Source: Phycisphaerales bacterium (GTDB taxonomy: Bacteria > Planctomycetota > Phycisphaerae > Phycisphaerales > UBA1924). Taken from it: DNA of 11,069 nt. The stretch is from the NCBI GenBank assembly GCA_029212425.1, contig JARGNC010000079.1, positions 1 to 11,069 of the forward strand, in the 5' to 3' direction. The notes under the pieces are model-generated. The model made no database searches, was not told the DNA's origin, and saw nothing but the letters and a program-made list of their open reading frames with translations. Positions 5,476-11,069 of the stretch are shown piece after piece. The position numbers and the translations under genes were made by a program. Position 1 is the first letter of the stretch; each line of letters begins with the position of its first letter.

Positions 5476-6275
5476 TCGGGTGCTTTGAAGGTCATGCGCT
5501 TTCCGGTGATCGGGTGGTGGATGCTGATCATGGATGCGTGGAGGAGCAGGCGTTGTTTGTAGGGGTCGTTGATATCTGAGCCGTAGAGTTCGTCTCCGAT
5601 GATGGGCGCGTTGAGTCCGGAGGTTTCGCCCTCTTTGGGGTCCCCCACTGTCGTGACTTTGGGGTGGGCGCAGTGGACGCGGAGTTGGTGGGTGCGTCCT
5701 GTGTGGGGTTCGAGCTCGACGCGCGTAGCGGGTTGTCCGTTGAACTCTTCTCTGCTGATGACTTTGTAGTGTGTGACGGAGGGCTTGCCGTAGAGGTGAT
5801 CGACGAGCATGAGGGGCCGGACATCCATGTCTTTGCGGATCGGGGTATTGATGGTGCCTTCGTCGGACTCGAGATGTCCCTCGACGAGCGCGAGGTAGCG
5901 TTTGGTGATCTTGCGGTCCTCGAACTGTTTGGAGAGGTTTTTGTGGGTCTTTGCATCCAGCGCGAGGATCATGATCCCTGAGGTGGACTGGTCGAGACGA
6001 TGGCAGGTCATAGGTCCGGTCGCGAGTGGGAACTGCTCCTCGATTCTGGATCGGACGCAGTCTTTTTTGTCCTCGGCGATTCCAGGGACGGAGAGAATTC
6101 CTGAGGGTTTGTCGATGACGACGAAGGTTTCGTCCTCGAAGATGATGGGGATCGGTCCCTCTGGGGGCGCGTAGTTGAAATGGGGTATTGGCCCTGTCTG
6201 GACACGGCGAATCATGGACTCGGCAATGTCCGGCGGGTTTCGATAGATGCGCTTTGTGGACCTAGTATCTCCCAT
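5466..6275 (-). CDS. rluA: RluA-family RNA pseudouridine synthase
   Basis: The product is 269 aa from ATG 6275, on the minus strand. RluA-family enzymes turn uridine into pseudouridine in rRNA or tRNA. The landmarks are clear: KPSGILSVPG, the catalytic motif HRLDQSTSG with Asp95, KRYLALVEGH, EPHTGRTHQLRVH, IIGDELYG and RLLLHA, ending MTFKAPDPF. The KPSGLLSVPG-like start and the closing HHP...MTF...P.PF resemble E. coli RluA (23S rRNA U746 and tRNA U32) more than RluC/D. There is no S4 domain, as in RluA. The target sites are inferred. ATG 6215 (MIRRVQTG) is a serious alternative start, since the sequence just after it (FNYAPPEG) resembles the E. coli N-terminus; it would give 249 aa. An in-frame TTG at 6401 would run deep into the divergent gene and is unlikely. 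Confidence 0.9.
   Translation of the reverse strand: MGDTRSTKRIYRNPPDIAESMIRRVQTGPIPHFNYAPPEGPIPIIFEDETFVVIDKPSGILSVPGIAEDKKDCVRSRIEEQFPLATGPMTCHRLDQSTSGIMILALDAKTHKNLSKQFEDRKITKRYLALVEGHLESDEGTINTPIRKDMDVRPLMLVDHLYGKPSVTHYKVISREEFNGQPATRVELEPHTGRTHQLRVHCAHPKVTTVGDPKEGETSGLNAPIIGDELYGSDINDPYKQRLLLHASMISIHHPITGKRMTFKAPDPF
6240..6268 (+). promoter_or_regulatory. candidate promoter, leaderless, for the PD40 propeller gene
   Basis: TCGATA (6240-6245, four of six matches to TTGACA) and TAGTAT (6263-6268, four of six to TATAAT) are 17 nt apart. The -10 box is followed by CTCCC and then ATG 6274, so transcription should begin about at the start codon. No Shine-Dalgarno is present. Confidence 0.5.
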
Positions 6276-7572
6276 GAACACGAGTGTATCCCACCTGACC
6301 GATCGTGCCCCTGCTTTGCTTGGTATGGGCGTTGTTGTTTCTTTGATCTGTTCAGCAGCGATTGCGAAGGAGCCGAGTGCTTCTGCGAGCGTGAACCCCA
6401 ACCCAGAATGGGACGCGAAATGGGCTCACAATGAGCGTGGGTTCCTCAAGAACCACCTGCAACTGACATCCGAAGACCAGTTCATCAAAGCGGGCGAGTC
6501 CTACTTCTCGCATGATGGAACACGGATTATTTTCCAAGGGATCCCGGTCCCTGCGAAGGGTGATGAGCCGCTTGAGCATTACTTGATGTATGTGTGCGAT
6601 GTTGTGCGAGATGACAGCGGCGCGATCACTGGGATTGAGCACATCACCAATGTCTCGAACTGGGGATCATCCAACACCTGCGGCTGGTTCCATCCGGATG
6701 ATTCATCCCGGATCATGTTTGGTTCGACGCTTGTCGCTCCGGGAGGGAACGATGTCGCGGGATACCAACGCGACTCCTCCAAATACTCTTGGCAGTTCCC
6801 ACGCGAGATGGACATTGTTGAAATGACGCTGACTCCTGCGGTCGGGACCTGCTGTGCGGAGATGGGGATCAGCGAACCGACCCCGATCTGGGAGCGCGAC
6901 GGGTATGACGCGGAGGGGTCTTGGTCTCCTGATGGTCGGTTCATTTTGTACACTCGGCTTGAGCCGGGGAGTACGGACGGGGATCTTTGGATTTACGATT
7001 CCACTGATGAATCACACACCGAACTGATTGCTGAACCTGGATACGACGGCGGGCCGTTCTTTTCTCCTGATGGGAAGTCGATCTGCTACCGGTCGGACCG
7101 TCGGAACGACAAGATGCTGCAGGTCTTTGTATCTGAACTTGCGTTTGATGACAGCGGGAAGGTGACCGGGATCAAACGCGAGATCCAGATCACGGACAAC
7201 CAGCATGTGAACTGGTGCCCGTTCTACACGCCTGACGGCAAGTACTTGTTCTACGCAACGAGCGAGCAATCGCACGGCAACTACGAGGTGTACTGCGTCG
7301 ATGCGTCGGGTGATTACCCGCTCGATGAGACACCTCGGATGCGCGTGACCAACGCGCGTGGGTTTGATGGATTGCCTGTGTTTTCTCCGGACGGCAAGAC
7401 CATGATGTGGACTGGTCAGCGCGGGAAGTTTGTCGATGGGATGGACAAACCAAGCTCGCAACTCTGGATCGCGGATGTGGATCTGCGCCGAGTAGATCGT
7501 GCGTACAAGTCGCTGCGTGAAGATTTGATCAATGAGAAAGCGGATGCTGACTTTGAGAACTACACGCCTTGA
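6274..7572 (+). CDS. exported PD40/TolB-like beta-propeller protein
   Basis: The product is 432 aa from ATG 6274. In-frame ATG 6247 is possible, but the later start leaves a good signal peptide (hydrophobic core ALLGMGVVVSLICSAA, likely cut after AIA) and fits the -10 box. Six PD40/WD40-like repeats can be counted by their (S/H/T)PDG turn: near residues 77 (SHDGTRIIF), 138 (HPDDSSRIMF), 217 (SPDGRFILY), 262 (SPDGKSICY), 317 (TPDGKYLFY) and 370 (SPDGKTMMW). That is enough for one closed six-bladed propeller like the TolB C-terminal domain. Such domains bind proteins or small ligands and have no reaction of their own. No catalytic domain follows, so this is probably a periplasmic binding or scaffold protein. 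The CE7-like hydrolase gene starts 29 nt after the stop and is probably co-transcribed. Confidence 0.87.
   Translation: MNTSVSHLTDRAPALLGMGVVVSLICSAAIAKEPSASASVNPNPEWDAKWAHNERGFLKNHLQLTSEDQFIKAGESYFSHDGTRIIFQGIPVPAKGDEPLEHYLMYVCDVVRDDSGAITGIEHITNVSNWGSSNTCGWFHPDDSSRIMFGSTLVAPGGNDVAGYQRDSSKYSWQFPREMDIVEMTLTPAVGTCCAEMGISEPTPIWERDGYDAEGSWSPDGRFILYTRLEPGSTDGDLWIYDSTDESHTELIAEPGYDGGPFFSPDGKSICYRSDRRNDKMLQVFVSELAFDDSGKVTGIKREIQITDNQHVNWCPFYTPDGKYLFYATSEQSHGNYEVYCVDASGDYPLDETPRMRVTNARGFDGLPVFSPDGKTMMWTGQRGKFVDGMDKPSSQLWIADVDLRRVDRAYKSLREDLINEKADADFENYTP
6283..6288 (-). promoter_or_regulatory. possible -10 box for the RluA-family gene, inside the divergent coding region
   Basis: On the minus strand TACACT is followed by 7 nt and then the ATG at 6275. 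It lies within the signal-peptide codons of the plus-strand gene. No convincing -35 is seen 17 nt further out, so support is weak. Confidence 0.28.
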
Positions 7573-7601
7573 GTGATTGACTGAGGAGTCCTGAACGCTT
7601 C

Positions 7602-8723
7602 ATGGATGCAATTCCACACGATTTCGGGCTTGATTCTGTGCGGACCTATTCGCATGTAGGCGATCCATCTCCCGCTCCGGATCATTCGGTGTTCTGGAAC
7701 GCATGGTTTGAACGGCTGGGGCAAGAGACTCCGGTATTACAGATGCGGGAATCGTTGGATGAATCCGACCCAAGCGCGACGCACGAGTATGTATCGAGTC
7801 ATGGGGTTCGGATCGGGTGCCGATTGATGGCGCCTCCTGAGGGGATCGCGGTGCGCGGCTCGCTCGTGACTGTGCATGGATATACAAATCCGGATTCACT
7901 CGAACACGAAGAACGGCACTGGTCCACGATCCGCGAACGCGGGATCGCGGTGCTCGCGATCCGCTTGCGTGGGTATCCCGGTTCGCGGAAGGACATCAAC
8001 AATCGGACGATTGACCTCGACAGCACGGACCGCGACTGGGTGACGCATGGATATACCGGCTATGACCACAAGGACTGGGTGCTTCCCGATGCGCTTGCTG
8101 ATGTGTGCAACGCGGTTCGCGTGATGCGCAACGCGCTGCTTGGTCGGGATGCGAAAGATTTGGAGCCTTGGATTGAAGGTGAGGCGAGACGGCCTGATGT
8201 GTACCTGCATGGTCGCTCGCTGGGTGGTGGATTGGCAACCATCGCGGCGGCGCAGCTCTCTGGTCGGATGCTCGGACGACCGATTGTGGATCGGCTCGGG
8301 ATCGAAGTGCCTTCGCTTGGCGCGTGGCGCTGGAGACTTGAGCATGCGTCGATGGGATTGAGCAAGCGGTTCAACGAGATGCTCGACCAGAATCCTGATC
8401 GTCGAGAGGAGCTTGTGAATCGGCTCCGTTTGATGGACGCGGTGGTGCACGGACGGAAAGTGCGTGTTCCGACGCTTGCGATGCTTGCGAGCAGGGACGA
8501 GGTTGCTCCGGCTCCGTCCTCCGCGGCGGTGTTCAACGCGATCGATTCTGATCCTGGTCAGAAGTGGCGGTTCTGCGTGCCGTTTGGGCATCGGGCGGGG
8601 GATATTGCCAACACTCGGCGCGTCGCGTTGTTTGGCAAGGCGCTCAATGATTTCTTCGACCCTTCCCGGACCCCGATGGAGTCCATGGCGGGATGGGAAG
8701 CGGAGATGCGTTTGGACGCTTGA
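7602..8723 (+). CDS. CE7-like (acetyl xylan esterase / cephalosporin-C deacetylase type) alpha/beta hydrolase
   Basis: The product is 373 aa with no signal peptide, so probably cytoplasmic. The N-terminal stretch RTYSHVGDPSPAPDHSVFW resembles the opening of CE7 esterases (AXE1, PF05448), which remove acetyl groups from small oligosaccharides and cephalosporin C. VHGYTN (92-97) gives the oxyanion-hole Tyr94, and RLRGYPGSR takes the place of the family's RGQG. The nucleophile elbow is GRSLGGG with Ser206; ASRDEVAP holds Asp299 and FGHRAG holds His330, so a full Ser-Asp-His triad is present in the right order and spacing. The usual GxSQGG and terminal HE motifs are altered, so substrate preference may differ. 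GAGGAG at 7583-7588 is 13 nt from the ATG, a loose fit. It follows the propeller gene by 29 nt and probably shares its transcript. A general alpha/beta hydrolase is the fallback. Confidence 0.78.
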   Translation: MDAIPHDFGLDSVRTYSHVGDPSPAPDHSVFWNAWFERLGQETPVLQMRESLDESDPSATHEYVSSHGVRIGCRLMAPPEGIAVRGSLVTVHGYTNPDSLEHEERHWSTIRERGIAVLAIRLRGYPGSRKDINNRTIDLDSTDRDWVTHGYTGYDHKDWVLPDALADVCNAVRVMRNALLGRDAKDLEPWIEGEARRPDVYLHGRSLGGGLATIAAAQLSGRMLGRPIVDRLGIEVPSLGAWRWRLEHASMGLSKRFNEMLDQNPDRREELVNRLRLMDAVVHGRKVRVPTLAMLASRDEVAPAPSSAAVFNAIDSDPGQKWRFCVPFGHRAGDIANTRRVALFGKALNDFFDPSRTPMESMAGWEAEMRLDA

Positions 8724-8771
8724 ACAGCGATACTTGCAGGGAAGTTGTGCGGGATTCTGGGGCCGGTCGCC

Positions 8772-8777
8772 TATCGT
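8772..8777 (+). promoter_or_regulatory. candidate -10 box for leaderless transcription of the unknown-family gene
   Basis: TATCGT is followed by AGTGC and then ATG 8783, the same spacing as at 4938 and 6263. TTGTGC at 8745-8750 is a weak -35 at 21 nt. No Shine-Dalgarno is visible before the ATG, which suits a gene that starts its own transcript. Confidence 0.4.
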
Positions 8778-8782
8778 AGTGC

Positions 8783-9754
8783 ATGACCGAAACCGAATCG
8801 AATATGCTGGCAAGTGTGCGGACGCTGATGGGTGGGTTGATCGACTACGCGGGGTTGTTCCCGCCGAGCAAGCTGCCGATGGGACAAGCGACGGAGAACT
8901 ACGCGAAGTACCTGCGTGCTGAGCATGCGGACTTTGTGGGTCGGTTCATTTGTCCGGTTCCCAAGCTCGAAGAGTTGTCCAAAGAAGCGGCGATTGTGAT
9001 GCCTGGGACTTATGCGACGAGCGGGTATCCCGAGCATGCGGATTCGATCGAGCCTTGGCAGATCTCGGGGATCATAATTGGTGATCTGCAAGAGAATCTG
9101 GAGATGATCTACCGCTTCAATGAGCATCACGACAACGAGGCGAACGGGCTCGCGCTGGTTGATGCGATCGAGATGCGTGTGTCGAGTGCTGATGAGATTG
9201 ACGAGGCGCTGGAGATCATCCCAGAGATGATTGATACTGCGTTTGAGGTCCCTCAGGACATCATTATGAACGGCGACCCACGCGGGCTCATCGCGGCGAT
9301 GTCAGGATCAGGTGTGCTTGCGAAAATCCGCTGCGGCGGGGTCGAACCGAGCATGTTCCCGAGCTGTGAGAACATCGCGAACTTCATGATCGCGTGCAAG
9401 AACGCGAGCGTGCTGTTTAAGTGCACCGCTGGTTTGCATCATCCGATCCGCGGCGAGCAGGCGTTGACTTATGAAGAGAATCCGCCTCGCGGGATCATGC
9501 ACGGGTTTGTGAATGTGTATGTCGCCGCGGCGTATGTGCTCAATACGAAGTCACCTGACTTTGGCACGGTTGTTGGGATTCTCGAAGAGATGGACCCCAA
9601 AGCGTTCATCTTCAACGAGCAGGGAGTAATCCATAAGAAGACTCGGATCTCGACCGTTCAGCTCGGACAGATGCGCGAAGGATTTGCGACGAGCTACGGG
9701 AGTTGCTCGATTGATGAACCCATCGCTGATCTCAAAACGATTGGTCTCCTTTGA
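8783..9754 (+). CDS. conserved protein of unknown function with enzyme-like motifs
   Basis: The product is 323 aa with no signal peptide or membrane segment. I recognise it as a type of conserved protein seen in several bacterial groups but know no function for it. Motif-like stretches, in order, are LIDYAGLFPPSKLPM (19-33), LAKIRCGG (Lys181, Arg183, Cys184), VLFKCTAGLHHP (Lys213, His219, His220), HGFVNVYVAAAYVL and SYGSCSIDEP (Cys308, Asp311, Glu312). Charged and polar residues placed at the ends of predicted strands, spread through the chain, look like an active site, perhaps a beta/alpha barrel; that is inference. The MFS transporter gene overlaps its end by TTGA, so the transported compound may be its substrate or product. 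The start at 8783 has a -10-like box 5 nt ahead; ATG 8804 is a less likely alternative. Confidence 0.75.
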   Translation: MTETESNMLASVRTLMGGLIDYAGLFPPSKLPMGQATENYAKYLRAEHADFVGRFICPVPKLEELSKEAAIVMPGTYATSGYPEHADSIEPWQISGIIIGDLQENLEMIYRFNEHHDNEANGLALVDAIEMRVSSADEIDEALEIIPEMIDTAFEVPQDIIMNGDPRGLIAAMSGSGVLAKIRCGGVEPSMFPSCENIANFMIACKNASVLFKCTAGLHHPIRGEQALTYEENPPRGIMHGFVNVYVAAAYVLNTKSPDFGTVVGILEEMDPKAFIFNEQGVIHKKTRISTVQLGQMREGFATSYGSCSIDEPIADLKTIGLL

Positions 9755-11069
9755 ACACAGCACAAACCGAGTCGAGTTCGAAGACAGCGCGGTTCTTCTA
9801 TGGATGGGTCATGCTGGGGGTCGCGGTGCTGATGGCAATGGCGACGATGCCCTCGCAAACTGTGATCGTGTCGCTGTTCAATGTCTCGTTTCGTGAGAAG
9901 CTGGGGCTGAGCGTCGCGCAGTTGAGTCTGGCGTACACCGTCGGGACGATCATCGCGGCATTTCCTTTGTCTTGGGTTGGTAAAGCGGCGGACAAGTTTG
10001 GGATTCGGATTGTCGCGTCGATTATCGTGATCCTCTACGCGCTCGCTCTGATCGCGCTCAACTGGGCGACGGGGATCATCACGCTTGGGATGGGATTCTT
10101 CTGCATCCGCTTCTTGGGACAAGGCTCGCTCGGGATGCTCAGCGGGCACACCATCGCGATGTGGTTTGAACGCAAGCTCGGGATGGCGCACTCTGTTCTT
10201 GCGGTGGGTGGTTTCGCGCTTGGATCTGCGATACTTCCGAAGCCTGTCGCGTGGATGATCGAGGAGTTCGGTCCATCGAAGACGATGATCTTTTTGGGGA
10301 TCGGGGTGGTTGTGGTTCTGATGCCTTTGATTGTGTTTGTGTTCCGCAACAAACCTGAGGATATTGGTCAGCACCTCGATGGTGACGAATCGGAGCATCT
10401 GTTCCACGATGTCGCGCACGGAGGGAAAGCGCCGATCGGGGATCCTGCATTTACCGCTGTACAAGCTCGCGCGACTTTCCCGTTCTGGATCCTCTTGACG
10501 CTTTCGTGCACCTCTGGGTGCATCGGGACGGCACTGCTGTTTCATATGCAAGAGATGATCCGCGCGGGCGGCGCTGAGGGAACCGCGGCACAAGCGGCGG
10601 GCGCGAACCAGATGTGGGCGATCACCTTCGGGCTTGGGATGCTCTGCACTGGTTGGCTCGCGGACAAGTTCCGTCCTCGCACGCTGCTGCCGTTTGCTCC
10701 GGCATTGATGATGGTTGGGAGTCTGGTGTGCTGGTACGGAGCGACTGGGCGGTCTGCTGATGTCATCGCGACGATGAAGATCGGGATGATGATCTACGGC
10801 TTGGGTATGGCGGTGTCCGTCGCGGTTGGATCTCCTGCGATTGCACGCTTCTTTGGACGCACACATCACGGCGCGATTCGTGGGTTCATGACCAGTTTTG
10901 GTGTCGCGGCGACTGGGCTTGCGCCGTATCTTGCTGGGAAGTGGTACGAGCTTGCTGGTGAGGACTTTGGTCCGGTGCTGATCGCGTTTGCGGCGTGGTG
11001 TGTGCCGTTGATTGTGTTGACGGCTATGCTCAATAAACCAACCCCTCCTGCTGTGCGGGATCTGAATCC
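9751..11069 (+). CDS. MFS transporter, oxalate/formate antiporter or monocarboxylate-type (3' end outside window)
   Basis: Frame 1 is open from TTG 9751 to the window edge, 439 codons, close to a full MFS length. No ATG or GTG precedes the first helix. ATG 9811 would cut into the FFYGWVML segment that opens such transporters, so TTG is the best start. It overlaps the upstream TGA as TTGA, which suggests translational coupling. About twelve membrane segments can be followed. Loop motif A is present twice, GKAADKFGIR (77-86) and GWLADKFRPR (301-310), one per half. The middle loop carries FRNKPEDIGQHLDG, typical of the oxalate/formate and monocarboxylate branch. Likely cargo is therefore a small organic anion, by proton symport or exchange; the actual substrate is not readable. 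The last part of the C-terminus is missing. Confidence 0.88.
   Translation, partial: MNTAQTESSSKTARFFYGWVMLGVAVLMAMATMPSQTVIVSLFNVSFREKLGLSVAQLSLAYTVGTIIAAFPLSWVGKAADKFGIRIVASIIVILYALALIALNWATGIITLGMGFFCIRFLGQGSLGMLSGHTIAMWFERKLGMAHSVLAVGGFALGSAILPKPVAWMIEEFGPSKTMIFLGIGVVVVLMPLIVFVFRNKPEDIGQHLDGDESEHLFHDVAHGGKAPIGDPAFTAVQARATFPFWILLTLSCTSGCIGTALLFHMQEMIRAGGAEGTAAQAAGANQMWAITFGLGMLCTGWLADKFRPRTLLPFAPALMMVGSLVCWYGATGRSADVIATMKIGMMIYGLGMAVSVAVGSPAIARFFGRTHHGAIRGFMTSFGVAATGLAPYLAGKWYELAGEDFGPVLIAFAAWCVPLIVLTAMLNKPTPPAVRDLN

Noticed and set aside
7896..8813. Minus-strand open frame of 305 codons opposite the hydrolase
   Set aside because: Low-complexity Arg/His/Pro composition and a clear hydrolase on the other strand.
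9694..10869. Long minus-strand open frame (391 codons) opposite the MFS gene
   Set aside because: The plus strand clearly encodes MFS helices and motif A there; the antisense product is rich in Arg, His, Pro and Asp without any domain, as expected of a shadow.
1..11069. CRISPR array, tRNA or rRNA genes, insertion sequence, prophage or defence genes
   Set aside because: No spaced repeats, no tRNA-like cloverleaf or rRNA sequence noticed by eye, and no transposase, integrase, nuclease or toxin-like proteins; all large frames are explained by the genes listed.

Overview
The window looks like chromosomal DNA of a planctomycete, most likely class Phycisphaerae. This is an inference from protein style. 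Two adjacent secreted proteins end in paired dockerin-type EF-hand repeats that close on Gly-Cys-Pro, a tail I associate with that group, and codon use is moderately GC-rich and even throughout. I see no sign of a plasmid, phage, insertion sequence, CRISPR array, tRNA or rRNA.

Layout. (1) 1-1713: the 3' end of a dockerin-tailed gene, then a secreted M64-family zinc metallopeptidase with the same type of tail. (2) 2031-4545: cell-envelope and redox genes. These are an exported DUF1573-type Ig-like protein with a Cys-Gly-Cys motif, a strong terminator, then a two-gene operon of a membrane-anchored rhodanese and a MauE/DoxX-like membrane protein that overlap by ATGA. (3) 4639-4878: ribosomal protein S18 (rpsR) standing alone, with a likely promoter buried in the end of the MauE-like gene and a strong terminator behind it. 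(4) 4949-5443: a GAF-fold free-methionine-(R)-sulfoxide reductase with all three family cysteines. (5) 5466-6275, minus strand: an RluA-type pseudouridine synthase, convergent with (4) and divergent from (6). (6) 6274-8723: an exported six-repeat PD40/TolB-like beta-propeller protein, followed after 29 nt by a CE7-like alpha/beta hydrolase. (7) 8783-11069: a conserved protein of unknown function, translationally coupled (TTGA overlap) to an MFS transporter that runs off the window.

How it fits together. Most units are small and compact. Several genes that begin a transcription unit (rhodanese, methionine sulfoxide reductase, propeller protein, unknown-family gene) lack a well-placed Shine-Dalgarno sequence. 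Instead each has a TANNNT -10-like hexamer ending 5-6 nt before ATG, which would start transcription at or next to the start codon (leaderless mRNA). Other genes (M64 peptidase, DUF1573 protein, MauE-like protein) have good Shine-Dalgarno sequences. The DUF1573, rhodanese, MauE-like and methionine sulfoxide reductase genes together suggest thiol/sulfur redox work, partly at the envelope.

The best leads for something undescribed are the unknown-family/MFS pair, the rhodanese/MauE-like pair, the leaderless promoter pattern, and the divergent start codons that may share bases at 6273-6276. None of these proves a new system from sequence alone.
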